Below are positions 15,460-24,198 of a stretch of 64,000 nt of DNA, piece by piece. Numbering within the stretch: position 1 is the first letter of the stretch; each line of letters starts with the position of its first letter. The stretch comes from Collinsella aerofaciens (GTDB lineage Bacteria; Actinomycetota; Coriobacteriia; Coriobacteriales; Coriobacteriaceae): assembly GCA_008671135.1 (NCBI GenBank), contig RQAP01000006.1:62001-126000 (forward strand). Reading direction: 5' to 3'. The translations under genes were made by a program, and so were the position numbers. Under the pieces are notes generated by a model that was not told where the DNA came from, made no database searches, and worked only from the letters and a program-made list of their open reading frames with translations.

Positions 15460-16269
15460 ATGTCTGATCTTATGGACAGCTTCCGTTTGGACGGCAAGGT
15501 CGCACTGGTGACCGGCGCCACCTACGGCATTGGCATGGCCATTGCCGAGGCGCTCGGAGAGGCCGGCGCCAAGATCGCCTTTAACGCCCGTCACGCCGAC
15601 AAAGTCGCCGAAGCCGAGAAGCACTACCGTGAGCTGGGCTTTGACGCTCACGGCTATGTTGCCGACGTCACCGACGAGACTGTCGTCGCCGAGCTCATCG
15701 CCAAGATCGAGGCCGACTTTGGCACCACGCCCGACATCCTGGTCAACAACGCCGGCGTCATCCAGCGTACCCCGATGCTCGACATGAGCGCCGAGGACTT
15801 CCGCCGCGTCGTCGATATCGACCTCAACGCACCGTTTATCGTGTCAAAGGCCTGCCTGCCTGGCATGATCGCCAAGGGCCACGGCAAGATCATCAACATC
15901 TGCTCGATGATGAGCGAGCTGGGTCGCGAGACCATCGCCGGCTATGCTGCCGCCAAGGGCGGACTCAAGATGCTCACCAAGAACATCTGCTCGGAGTTTG
16001 GCGAGGCCAATATCCAGTGCAACGGCATTGGGCCCGGCTACATCGCCACGCCGCAAACCGCACCGCTGCGCGAGACGCAGCCCGACGGCAGCCGCCACCC
16101 GTTTGACCAGTTCATCATTGCCAAGACGCCGGCCGCCCGTTGGGGCACGCCCGAGGACCTGAAGGGCCCCGCCGTGTTCCTGGCTTCCGACGCGTCGAAC
16201 TTCGTCAACGGCCACATCCTCTACGTCGACGGCGGCATCCTCGCATACATTGGAAAGCAGCCTCAATAA
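15460..16269 (+). CDS. dhuD: SDR dehydrogenase, DhuD/KduD or gluconate 5-dehydrogenase type
   Basis: A 269-residue short-chain dehydrogenase. Cofactor motif TGATYGIG (about 20), NNAG (about 95) and YAAAKGG with catalytic Tyr and Lys (about 165) are present. The end AYIGKQP is typical of gluconate 5-dehydrogenase-like SDRs. The next gene is the RpiB-like isomerase DhuI. In Streptococcus the DhuI-DhuD pair turns unsaturated uronate products into KDG, DhuD reducing 3-deoxy-D-glycero-2,5-hexodiulosonate with NAD(P)H. The pair and the operators upstream favour this role. The start at 15460 follows GAAAGGA. Confidence 0.83.
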   Translation: MSDLMDSFRLDGKVALVTGATYGIGMAIAEALGEAGAKIAFNARHADKVAEAEKHYRELGFDAHGYVADVTDETVVAELIAKIEADFGTTPDILVNNAGVIQRTPMLDMSAEDFRRVVDIDLNAPFIVSKACLPGMIAKGHGKIINICSMMSELGRETIAGYAAAKGGLKMLTKNICSEFGEANIQCNGIGPGYIATPQTAPLRETQPDGSRHPFDQFIIAKTPAARWGTPEDLKGPAVFLASDASNFVNGHILYVDGGILAYIGKQPQ

Positions 16270-16320
16270 GCGTCACCGCAACTGCCCACATCAGGTTTCA
16301 TCCACTCGTTTTTCATTTGA

Positions 16321-16385
16321 GTTGCGGTGAGATAAGGATTGGTTTTGGCTTCTATCAGGCAAAACAGTCCGTATTCCACCGCAAG
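16321..16385. repeat. GTTGCGGTG hairpin repeat, copy 3
   Basis: The left arm starts GTTGCGGTGAGATAAGGA and the right arm ends TCCGTATTCCACCGCAA. A lone half arm TCACCGCAACTG precedes it at about 16273. It lies between dhuD and dhuI. Confidence 0.75.
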
Positions 16386-16409
16386 TTAGAAATAGGAAGG
16401 TAATTCGCA

Positions 16410-17051
16410 ATGAAAATCGCTCTGATCAACGAAAACTCTCAGAACTCCAAGAACCCTATGATCGAGGCTGCCCTTAAGAAGGTTGTCGAGCCCATGGGCC
16501 ACACCGTCTTTAACTATGGCATGTATGCCGACGCCGACTCCAAGCCCCTCACCTATGTGCAGAACGGCATCCTGGCCGCCGTGCTGCTCAACTCCGGCGC
16601 TGCCGACTACGTCGTGACCGGCTGTGGCACCGGCGAGGGCGCCATGCTCGCCTGCAACTCCTTCCCCGGCGTGCTGTGCGGCCATGTTGCCGACCCGCTC
16701 GATGCCTACACCTTTGCCCAGGTCAACGACGGTAACGCTGTCGCCATGCCCTTCGCCCTCAAGAACGGCTGGGGCCAGGAGCTCAACCTCGAGTACACCT
16801 TTGAGAAGCTCTTTGGCTTTGGTTCGGGCAACGGCTATCCTGCCGAGCGCGTTGAGCCCGAGCAGCGCAACAAGAAGATCCTCGACGGCGTCCGCGCTGT
16901 GACTATGCGTCCGCTCGTCGACGTTCTGGGCGAGATCGATCAGGACCTGGTGAAGGGCGCACTTGCCGGCGAACACTTCCAGGAGTACTTCTTTGCCAAC
17001 GCAACCGACGAGGCCATCATCGCCAAGGTCAAGGAGATCCTGGGCCTCTAA
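16410..17051 (+). CDS. dhuI: RpiB/LacAB-type isomerase DhuI
   Basis: A 213-residue RpiB-fold isomerase (MKIALINENSQ, VVTGCGTGEGAMLACNSFPG). It is longer than ribose-5-phosphate isomerase B (about 150) and matches the size of DhuI, the 4-deoxy-L-threo-5-hexosulose-uronate ketol-isomerase that works with DhuD. It would convert the linear form of unsaturated galacturonate, released by the GH105 enzyme, to the DhuD substrate. GGAAGG lies upstream and a strong terminator follows. Confidence 0.87.
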   Translation: MKIALINENSQNSKNPMIEAALKKVVEPMGHTVFNYGMYADADSKPLTYVQNGILAAVLLNSGAADYVVTGCGTGEGAMLACNSFPGVLCGHVADPLDAYTFAQVNDGNAVAMPFALKNGWGQELNLEYTFEKLFGFGSGNGYPAERVEPEQRNKKILDGVRAVTMRPLVDVLGEIDQDLVKGALAGEHFQEYFFANATDEAIIAKVKEILGL

Positions 17052-17076
17052 TCGCACGACCTATTGCAGCTAACGC

Positions 17077-17117
17077 AAGCGGCGGTCGTCCCATGTACGG
17101 GACGACCGCCGCTTTTT
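17077..17117 (+). terminator. Terminator after dhuI
   Basis: AAGCGGCGGTCGTCCC (17077-17092) pairs with GGGACGACCGCCGCTT (17099-17114), followed by T residues to 17117. Confidence 0.9.
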
Positions 17118-17171
17118 GCTATCTACCGACTGACGCCGCGGGGATAGGCCTCACATGCACCAAGGGGTTGA

Positions 17172-19121
17172 CTAGAGCTCGCAAGCAACCTTGTAGCCAT
17201 CGCCGATGGCGTCGCGGATGTTGCCGCACTTGTTGGCATCGCCCAACACGTGGGTGGTAACGCCGGCTGCAGCAAGGTCGTCGGCCAACTTGGTATTGGG
17301 ACGATAGCCCATGGCAAGTACCAGCGTATCGGCATCGGCGATGGTGTGGATCTCGCCGTCCTTTTCGTAGCTGATGGCATCCTCGGTAATCTCGGTCACC
17401 TTGGCCTCGGTCAGCACGTGAACGCCCTTGGAGAGCATGCGCGTGATGAGCACCGCGCGACCGGCGCCGCCCTCGTTGGCGGCGAGCGTCTTGGTCATCT
17501 CGATGACGGTGACGTCGCGATTGGCCGGCGACAGATCGTTGACCAACGGGGCCAGGTAGTCGGCCGTCTCGCAACCGACGGTGCCGCCACCCACGATGAC
17601 AATCTTCTTGCCCGGGAAAGCCTTGCCGCCCAACAGGTCGTCAGCCGTCATGACCTGCTTAAATCCCTGCATGAAGGCCGGGGCGATGGGCTCGGCGCCA
17701 TAGGCCAGGACGACCTCGTAGCCGGCGTAGTCACGCTGAATGTCCTCGGCAGTAAGCTCGGTGCCAAATACGCACTTCACGCCGACCTCGGCCAGGCGAC
17801 GGTACTGATACTTGATCACGCGGGTGAGTTCCTGCTTTGCCGGCGGAACGGCCGCGATGCGCATCTCGCCACCCGGCTCGTCCTGCTTATCCACGAGCAC
17901 TACGTTGTGGCCGCGCTTGGCAGCAATGTAGGCTGCCTCCATGCCCGCAGGACCAGCGCCCACAACCAGCACGTTCTTAGCCTCGGCGGCAGGCTCGTAG
18001 CCGGCCTCGTCGCGCTCAACATCGGGATTGACGGTGCAGGAGATGCGCTTGCCAAACATAATGCCGTTCAGGCAGCGCAGGCAGCCGATGCAGGGGCGGA
18101 TGTCGTCGGCGTTGCCGGCAGCGGCCTTATTGCAGAACTCGGCATCGCACAGGTTGGCGCGGCCCATCATGCAGATGTCGGCAGCGCCGTCCTCGATCAG
18201 CTCCTCGGCGATCCAGGCCTCGTTGATGCGGCCGACGGTGGCGACAGGAATGTTGACGTGCTTTTTGATCTCGCGCGAGCAGGCAGCGTGCGAGGCCTGC
18301 TGGGTACCGGCGGCAGGAATCGCGGAACCGCGCTTGATGGTGGTGCCGCCCGAGACATGAATCATGTCGACGCCGGCCTTCTCCAGGCGACGCGAGACGT
18401 AGATCATGTCGTTGAGGGTCAGACCGCCATCGGTGTACTCGTCGCCCGAGATACGGACGTCGATGATAAAGTCCTTGCCGCAGCGCTCGCGAATCTCGGC
18501 GATGACCTCGAGCAAGAAGCGCATGCGGGCGTCGAGCGAGCCGCCGTACTCATCGGTACGCTTGTTGTAGAGCGGGGTCAAAAAGCCGCCAAGCATGCCG
18601 TGGGCATGCGCCGCATGGACCTCGACGCCATCGACGCCAGCCTTTTGCATACGCACAGCGGCGTCGCCAAACTGATGCGTGAGCTCGTGAATCTCGTCGA
18701 CCGTGATAGGACGCGGTGCCTCACGGGCATAGGACGGTCCCACGAAGGACGGAGCGATCAGGCGCGGCGTGCCCGGAATGTTAAAGGCCATGTAGGCGGG
18801 GTGGAAGAGCTGCGGCATGATCTTGCAGCCATACTCGTGGACGGCCGCGGCGAGCTTTTCCCAGCCAGGGATAAACGTGTCGTCGTAGCAGCACATGTCA
18901 CCCGGCAGATAGGTATAGGTAGGCTCGACCGTCACGACCTCGGTGATGATGAGGCCCACGCCGCCCTTGGCGCGGGCACGGTAATGATCGACCAAGTCGT
19001 CGGTCACATAGCCATGATCGGCCAGGTTGGTGGACACCGGCGGCATAAAGACGCGGTTCTTGACCTCGGTCGTACCGACCTTGATCGGGCTAAAGAGCAT
19101 TGGATAGGCAGAGGACTCCAT
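17172..19121 (-). CDS. Old-yellow-enzyme-type Fe-S flavoenzyme (2,4-dienoyl-CoA reductase-like)
   Basis: A 649-residue NADH:flavin oxidoreductase. Residues 1-360 form an FMN TIM barrel (HAAHAHGMLGGFLTPLYNKR, DEYGGSLDAR). A 4Fe-4S motif CIGCLRCLNG is near 345, and residues 390-649 contain two nucleotide-binding folds (VVGAGPAGMEAA for FAD, VGGGTVGCETADYL for NAD). This is the layout of 2,4-dienoyl-CoA reductase, BaiCD/BaiH and cinnamate-type enoate reductases. A lone gene with a hairpin repeat upstream. The electron acceptor cannot be told from sequence; gut Coriobacteria use such enzymes on dietary or host enoates. Confidence 0.87.
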   Translation of the reverse strand: MESSAYPMLFSPIKVGTTEVKNRVFMPPVSTNLADHGYVTDDLVDHYRARAKGGVGLIITEVVTVEPTYTYLPGDMCCYDDTFIPGWEKLAAAVHEYGCKIMPQLFHPAYMAFNIPGTPRLIAPSFVGPSYAREAPRPITVDEIHELTHQFGDAAVRMQKAGVDGVEVHAAHAHGMLGGFLTPLYNKRTDEYGGSLDARMRFLLEVIAEIRERCGKDFIIDVRISGDEYTDGGLTLNDMIYVSRRLEKAGVDMIHVSGGTTIKRGSAIPAAGTQQASHAACSREIKKHVNIPVATVGRINEAWIAEELIEDGAADICMMGRANLCDAEFCNKAAAGNADDIRPCIGCLRCLNGIMFGKRISCTVNPDVERDEAGYEPAAEAKNVLVVGAGPAGMEAAYIAAKRGHNVVLVDKQDEPGGEMRIAAVPPAKQELTRVIKYQYRRLAEVGVKCVFGTELTAEDIQRDYAGYEVVLAYGAEPIAPAFMQGFKQVMTADDLLGGKAFPGKKIVIVGGGTVGCETADYLAPLVNDLSPANRDVTVIEMTKTLAANEGGAGRAVLITRMLSKGVHVLTEAKVTEITEDAISYEKDGEIHTIADADTLVLAMGYRPNTKLADDLAAAGVTTHVLGDANKCGNIRDAIGDGYKVACEL

Positions 19122-19236
19122 ACAGGGTTCCTTTCATTTGAGCCGCTCGGCGGCAGTTGCTGACTTATCTATCGTACCAGCAACCGCACGGTACCCGACC
19201 GCACGCACTCCCCTGCCTACGTATCGACCCACAAAA

Positions 19237-19302
19237 AGTTGCGGTGGAATACGGAGTAGATAAGGCCTTTGACAGCCAAGACAGTCCGTATTTCACCGCA
19301 AC
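19237..19302. repeat. GTTGCGGTG hairpin repeat, copy 4
   Basis: Arms AGTTGCGGTGGAATACGGA (19237-19255) and its complement (19284-19302) are perfect except for one G-T pair. The loop has TTTGACAGCCAAGACAG, shared with copy 5. It lies between the flavoenzyme promoter side and kdpC. Confidence 0.8.
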
Positions 19303-19366
19303 TGATGGGCGGGGTGGAATTGAGGGCTCAGATAGTCAGTCATGCCCTCATCCGCCGCTCCTTCAC

Positions 19367-19957
19367 CTACAGCACGCCGTCCAGCATAAGGTTCACCTTG
19401 AGCACGTTGACCGTGGGCTCGCCGAACACGCCGAGGAAACGGCCCTTGGTGCACGCGGCAATGATGTCGCGCACCTCGTCCTCACTTTTGCCCGTGGCCT
19501 TGGCAAGGCGCGGGACCTGGTACTCGGCGGCATCGGGAGAGATCTCGGGGTCGAGCCCTGAGCCGGAACACGTCACCAGGTCGACGGGCACAGCATCCAT
19601 ATCGGCATCGGGGTTGGCGGCGCGGATCTTCTTCACGCGCGCATCCACAAGCTGCCGATACTCCTCACTCGCCGGGGACAGGTTGGATGGGGCACCATAC
19701 GCCATGAGCTCGCCATCTTCGCCTTCGAAAATTGACACGTTCTGGATGCGGCCCCACATGTGGTCCTCATCCTCGAAGTTCTGGCCGATGAGCTCGGAAC
19801 CCACAACCTTGCCGTCGACCGTAATGAGCGAACCGTTCGCCTGATACGGGAACGCAACCTGGGCAATGCCGGTCACGACAAGCGTATAGCCCAGGCCGCA
19901 GACAACGGTAAACAGCGCGAACACGCCCAGTGCGCGCGATGCAACACCTTTGAACAT
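19367..19957 (-). CDS. kdpC: KdpC subunit of K+-transporting ATPase
   Basis: A 196-residue subunit with one N-terminal membrane segment (residues 8-35) and a soluble extracellular domain. Typical KdpC motifs are QANGSLI and GSGLDPEISPDAAEYQVPRLAK. It stabilises the KdpFABC high-affinity potassium pump. GGAGG lies 6 nt before the start at 19957. It is the last gene of kdpFABC, 12 bp after kdpB. Confidence 0.96.
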   Translation of the reverse strand: MFKGVASRALGVFALFTVVCGLGYTLVVTGIAQVAFPYQANGSLITVDGKVVGSELIGQNFEDEDHMWGRIQNVSIFEGEDGELMAYGAPSNLSPASEEYRQLVDARVKKIRAANPDADMDAVPVDLVTCSGSGLDPEISPDAAEYQVPRLAKATGKSEDEVRDIIAACTKGRFLGVFGEPTVNVLKVNLMLDGVL

Positions 19958-19969
19958 ACAAACCTCCAC

Positions 19970-22024
19970 TTACATAATGCCGCAGAACGCGAGCAGCATG
20001 TCGATGAGCTTGATGAATACGAACGGGGCAACGATGCCGCCCAGACCCCACACGAGCAGGTTGTGGGTCAGCAGCTGTCCGGACGGGACCTCGCGATACT
20101 TAACGCCCTTCAGCGCGGCCGGGATCAGCGCGACGATAACGAGCGCGTTATAGATGATGGCCGAAAGAACCGCGGACAGCGGGCTTGCCAGACCGAGGAT
20201 GTTGAGGGCGTCCAACCCGGGGTAGATCGGCGAGAACAGGGCCGGGATGATAGCGAAGTACTTCGCCATGTCGTTGGCCACCGAGAAGGTCGTGAGCGAA
20301 CCGCGGGTCATGAGCAGCTGCTTGCCGATACGCACGACCTCGATGAGCTTGGTGGGGCTGGAGTCGAGGTCGACCATGTTGCCGGCCTCCTTGGCAGCCT
20401 GGGTGCCCGTGTTCATGGCCACGGCGACGTCGGCCTGGGCCAGAGCGGGCGCGTCGTTGGTGCCGTCGCCGGTCATGGCGACCAGGTGCCCCTCACGCTG
20501 GAACTCGCGGATCTTCTCGAGCTTGCCTTCAGGGGTGGCCTCGGCCAGGAAGTCGTCAACGCCGGCCTCGGCGGCGATTGCCGCGGCGGTAAGCGGGTTG
20601 TCGCCCGTCACCATGATGGTCTTGATGCCCATCTTGCGCAGGTCGGCGAACTTCTCCTTAACGCCGGACTTGATGATGTCCTTGAGGTACACAACGCCCA
20701 GCACGCGGCAGTTCTTGGTCACGACCAGCGGGGTGCCGCCGGCCTTGGCGATGTGTTCGACGGCCTCGTCGCACTCCTTTGAGAACACGCCGCCGGCTGC
20801 CTCCACATAGGTGCGCACGGAATCGGCAGCGCCCTTGCGGATCTCATTGCCCTCGTAGTTCACACCGGACATGCGGGTCGCCGCGGTGAAGGGGATGAAC
20901 TCCATACCCTTATCCTCGAGTGTGCGGCCGCGCAGACCGAACTGCTCCTTGGCGAGCACGACGATGGAACGGCCTTCGGGGGTCTCGTCGGCCAGCGAGG
21001 AAAGCTGGGCGGCATCGGCCAGCTCCGCGGGATCGATGCCGTCGACCGGGATGAACTCGGCGGCTTGGCGGTTACCCAGGGTGATGGTGCCGGTCTTGTC
21101 GAGCATGAGGATGTCGACGTCGCCGGCGGCCTCGATGGCGCGGCCGGACATGGCCAGCACGTTGGCCTCGTTCAGACGGCTCATGCCGGCGATGCCGATG
21201 GCAGAAAGAAGGGCGCCGATGGTAGTGGGAGCCAGGCACACGAGCAGCGCCACGAGCGTGGTCACGGCCGTGGGGTTGTCCATGTCGTTAAGACCGACCG
21301 AGAAGCAGGAGTAACAATACAGGGCCAGCGTGACCAGGATAAAGACGATGGAGAGGGCCACCAGGAAGATCTCCAGAGCGATCTCGTTAGGGGTCTTCTT
21401 GCGCGCGGCACCCTCGACCATCGCGATCATCTTGTCCAGGAAGCTCTGGCCGGGCTCACTGGAGATCTTGACGATGATCCAGTCGGACAGCACCGTGGTA
21501 CCGCCGGTAACGGCAGAGCGGTCGCCGCCGGCCTCGCGGACCACGGGGGCGGACTCGCCGGTGATGGCGGACTCGTCAACGGAAGCAGCGCCCTCGATGA
21601 CGTCGCCGTCGCCGGGAATCTGCTCGCCGGCGCGTACGATCACCAGGTCGCCGCGCGTGAGCTCGGTGCCGGGAACGACGGTGAAGTGCTCCTTGTCCTC
21701 AACGGACTCGATGCGATGGGCCTCGACATCCTTCTTGGCCGCACGCAGGGAATCGGCCTGGGCTTTACCGCGGCCCTCGGCAAGCGCCTCGGCGAAGTTC
21801 GAGAACAGGTCGGTAAGCCACAGGATGACCGCGATGGCGACCACATAGTAGGTGGGCACACCCGCGTCCTGCACACCGAAAATGGAAGCGACGGCCAGGA
21901 CGGAGGTCATGACGGCGGAAAGCCACACCAGGAACATGACCGGGTTTTGAATCTGGACGCGAGGATCCAGCTTGGCAAACGAGTCGCGGACCGCGCAGCC
22001 CATCATGTCTTTTTGCATAGTCAT
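19970..22024 (-). CDS. kdpB: KdpB, P-type ATPase subunit
   Basis: A 684-residue catalytic subunit. It has the phosphorylation motif [11 protein letters not shown], the actuator loop TGESAPV, and the hinge [15 protein letters not shown]. The transmembrane [15 protein letters not shown] segment is typical of KdpB. It hydrolyses ATP to drive potassium import through KdpA. The start at 22024 (MTMQKD) follows AAAGGAGGG. It begins 16 bp after kdpA. Confidence 0.97.
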   Translation of the reverse strand: MTMQKDMMGCAVRDSFAKLDPRVQIQNPVMFLVWLSAVMTSVLAVASIFGVQDAGVPTYYVVAIAVILWLTDLFSNFAEALAEGRGKAQADSLRAAKKDVEAHRIESVEDKEHFTVVPGTELTRGDLVIVRAGEQIPGDGDVIEGAASVDESAITGESAPVVREAGGDRSAVTGGTTVLSDWIIVKISSEPGQSFLDKMIAMVEGAARKKTPNEIALEIFLVALSIVFILVTLALYCYSCFSVGLNDMDNPTAVTTLVALLVCLAPTTIGALLSAIGIAGMSRLNEANVLAMSGRAIEAAGDVDILMLDKTGTITLGNRQAAEFIPVDGIDPAELADAAQLSSLADETPEGRSIVVLAKEQFGLRGRTLEDKGMEFIPFTAATRMSGVNYEGNEIRKGAADSVRTYVEAAGGVFSKECDEAVEHIAKAGGTPLVVTKNCRVLGVVYLKDIIKSGVKEKFADLRKMGIKTIMVTGDNPLTAAAIAAEAGVDDFLAEATPEGKLEKIREFQREGHLVAMTGDGTNDAPALAQADVAVAMNTGTQAAKEAGNMVDLDSSPTKLIEVVRIGKQLLMTRGSLTTFSVANDMAKYFAIIPALFSPIYPGLDALNILGLASPLSAVLSAIIYNALVIVALIPAALKGVKYREVPSGQLLTHNLLVWGLGGIVAPFVFIKLIDMLLAFCGIM

Positions 22025-22040
22025 AAATCTGCGCCCTCCT

Positions 22041-23864
22041 TTACGCAATCATCTGGAAGAACTCGGCAACGGGGCCAAGCGCCAGGGCCGGGAAGAAGCT
22101 CAGGGCACCGATCAGCAGAACGATGAACACGAGCAGGAATACGAACATGCCGTTAGTGGTAGACAGGGTACCGGCGCTCTCGGCGACCTTGCCCTTCTTG
22201 GCCAGCGAGCCGGCGATAGCCAGCGTACCGATGATAGGCATGAAGCGGGCGAACAGCATCTCGAGGCCGAGCATGACGTTGATCCAGGGAATGTTGCAGT
22301 TCATGCCTGCAAACGCCGAGCCGTTGTTGCCGCCGCATGAGGTGAAGGCATACAGCGCCTCGGAGAAGCCGTGCGCGCCACCATTGTTGAGCTGGTCGGC
22401 AAGACCGGGCACCATGCAGGCGATGGCCGAGCACACCAGAATGGCAAACGGAGTTGCCAAGCACAGGACAACTGCCCAGCGCATCTCGCCCGGCTCGATC
22501 TTCTTGCCCAGGAACTCAGGCGTGCGTCCGACCATGAGGCCGGCGATGAACACTGTGAGGATGGCGAAGCCGATCATGCCGTACAGGCCGCAGCCCACGC
22601 CGCCGAAGACGACCTCGCCCAGAGCAATCTGGAGCATCTGGACAAAACCGCCCAGCGGGGTGTAGGAGTCGTGCATGGAGTTAACCGAGCCGTTGGAAGC
22701 AGCCGTCGTGAAAGCGGACCAGGTAGAAGAGGAGGCGATACCGAAACGGCTCTCCTTGCCCTCCATGTTGCCGCCGGCCTGGCCGTCGGTCATCTCGTTA
22801 TTGACCGCTCCGCCATCGGCCAGCTGCGGGGTGCCCGCATGCTCGTTGACGGCGATGATGCCGGTGAAGATCACCAGCAGGATGAACATGGCGGCAAAGA
22901 TGGCCTTGCCCTGCTTGGTGTTCTTGACGCCGATACCGAAGGCGAAGCAACAGGCGGCCGGGATCAGCAGCAGGCTGGTCATCTCGATGATGTTGGTGAA
23001 GGCACTGGGGTTCTCATACGGATGGGCGGAGTTCACGCCGAAGAAGCCGCCGCCGTTGGTGCCGGACTGCTTGATGGCGACCTGAGGAGCCGCGGGACCC
23101 TGGGGCAGGAACTGCTCGGTGACCACGTGCGCGCCCTCGACAACCTTGCCGTCGACCTTGACCGTGTCGCCCTCAATCTGGGCGCCGTCGATGACGCTCC
23201 AGCCGCCGTCTGCATTAGGCTGAACAGCGACGGGTTCTACGAGCTCAGCCTTCTGAGCCGGCTGGAAGTTGGAGATGACGCCACCGGCAGCCAGGCAGAT
23301 GCCGAACACGAGGTTCAGCGGGATGAGCACATACAGGACGGTGCGGGTGAGGTCGACCCAGAAGGAACCCAGACCCTGCTCCTTGACCTGACGGAAGCCG
23401 CGGATCAGCGCGAACATGACCGCGATACCGGTGCCAGCGGAAACGAAGTTCTGCACAGTGAGACCCATGAACTGCACAAGGTAGGACAGGGTGGTCTCAC
23501 CGGAGTAGGACTGCCAGTTGGTGTTGGTTATGAAGGAAGCAGCCGTATTGAACGACAGGTCCCATGACACACCCGGCAGGTGCTGGGGATTGCCTGGCAA
23601 GAAGGACTGAAGCGCCTGGAGTGCCACAAGAGTCACGAGGCCGATCCCCGAAAAGACCAGCACGCTCGCCAGATAGCGCCTACACCCCATCTGTTCTGCC
23701 GCGTCGATGCGAAGCAGACGATAGACGCCACGCTCCACAGGAGCAATCACAGGCGACAGGAACGTATGCTCACCATCCATGATATGGGCCATGAACCGAC
23801 CGAGCGGAACGGCCAGGACGACGAGTACGGCAAAGTACAAGATGTACTGAATCGCAGCGTCCAT
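22041..23864 (-). CDS. kdpA: KdpA, potassium-binding channel-like subunit
   Basis: A 607-residue membrane protein of the SKT superfamily with about ten helices. The four selectivity-filter loops are recognisable: [42 protein letters not shown] and [12 protein letters not shown]. It starts 3 nt after the kdpF stop, so it is translationally coupled to it. Confidence 0.97.
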   Translation of the reverse strand: MDAAIQYILYFAVLVVLAVPLGRFMAHIMDGEHTFLSPVIAPVERGVYRLLRIDAAEQMGCRRYLASVLVFSGIGLVTLVALQALQSFLPGNPQHLPGVSWDLSFNTAASFITNTNWQSYSGETTLSYLVQFMGLTVQNFVSAGTGIAVMFALIRGFRQVKEQGLGSFWVDLTRTVLYVLIPLNLVFGICLAAGGVISNFQPAQKAELVEPVAVQPNADGGWSVIDGAQIEGDTVKVDGKVVEGAHVVTEQFLPQGPAAPQVAIKQSGTNGGGFFGVNSAHPYENPSAFTNIIEMTSLLLIPAACCFAFGIGVKNTKQGKAIFAAMFILLVIFTGIIAVNEHAGTPQLADGGAVNNEMTDGQAGGNMEGKESRFGIASSSTWSAFTTAASNGSVNSMHDSYTPLGGFVQMLQIALGEVVFGGVGCGLYGMIGFAILTVFIAGLMVGRTPEFLGKKIEPGEMRWAVVLCLATPFAILVCSAIACMVPGLADQLNNGGAHGFSEALYAFTSCGGNNGSAFAGMNCNIPWINVMLGLEMLFARFMPIIGTLAIAGSLAKKGKVAESAGTLSTTNGMFVFLLVFIVLLIGALSFFPALALGPVAEFFQMIA

Positions 23865-23867
23865 AGT

Positions 23868-23954
23868 TTACGAATCACTCCTCATCAGAATGTAGATGTA
23901 ATAGACAAGAAGTCCAATGCAGACGACTCCGATGATGGGAATGAGGATGTCCAT
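23868..23954 (-). CDS. kdpF: KdpF small membrane subunit
   Basis: A 28-residue single-helix peptide, MDILIPIIGVV... ending MRSDS, in the correct position ahead of kdpA. GGGGCGG precedes the ATG at 23954. KdpF is a stabilising lipid-like subunit of the pump. The assignment rests on position, size and hydrophobicity. Confidence 0.85.
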   Translation of the reverse strand: MDILIPIIGVVCIGLLVYYIYILMRSDS

Positions 23955-24066
23955 TTACCGCCCCTTTCACACGCGGTCCGATGTCTCGGACGCCTGCCCT
24001 CGCAAGCGTCTGGGGACAGTAAACGCTTCTAGGGATTAAAGAGGCGTGAGGGCCGGGGCTCACGTC

Positions 24067-24126
24067 CTTAAGATGCCGTAAAGATGCAGGTAGAAAGCAC
24101 TATTGCAGCTGCAGTGCGCCTATACT
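24067..24126. promoter_or_regulatory. Divergent kdpFABC / kdpDE control region
   Basis: Direct repeats TTAAGATGC and GTAAAGATGC (24068-24088), 11 bp apart, have the layout of an OmpR-family site and could bind KdpE. TATACT at 24121-24126 is a candidate -10 for kdpD without a good -35. Nothing in the leader matches a c-di-AMP riboswitch that I can recognise. Confidence 0.35.
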
Positions 24127-24198
24127 CGACCTCGCGAGCATACAGTGGTGTCTTCACCGCGTATGCACGCATGGACAACGCTTCAGAAAGGCTACGCT

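Noticed and set aside
17250..19163. Very long open reading frame (about 640 codons) antisense to the flavoenzyme gene
   Set aside because: High-GC codon bias opens antisense frames; the sense protein has clear motifs, and the antisense product is low-complexity Ala/Gly/His/Asp-rich without a ribosome site. The same applies to the 750-codon frame antisense to feoB and others.
23955..24198. c-di-AMP (ydaO-type) riboswitch before kdpF
   Set aside because: No match to the conserved ydaO core; only OmpR-type direct repeats seen.
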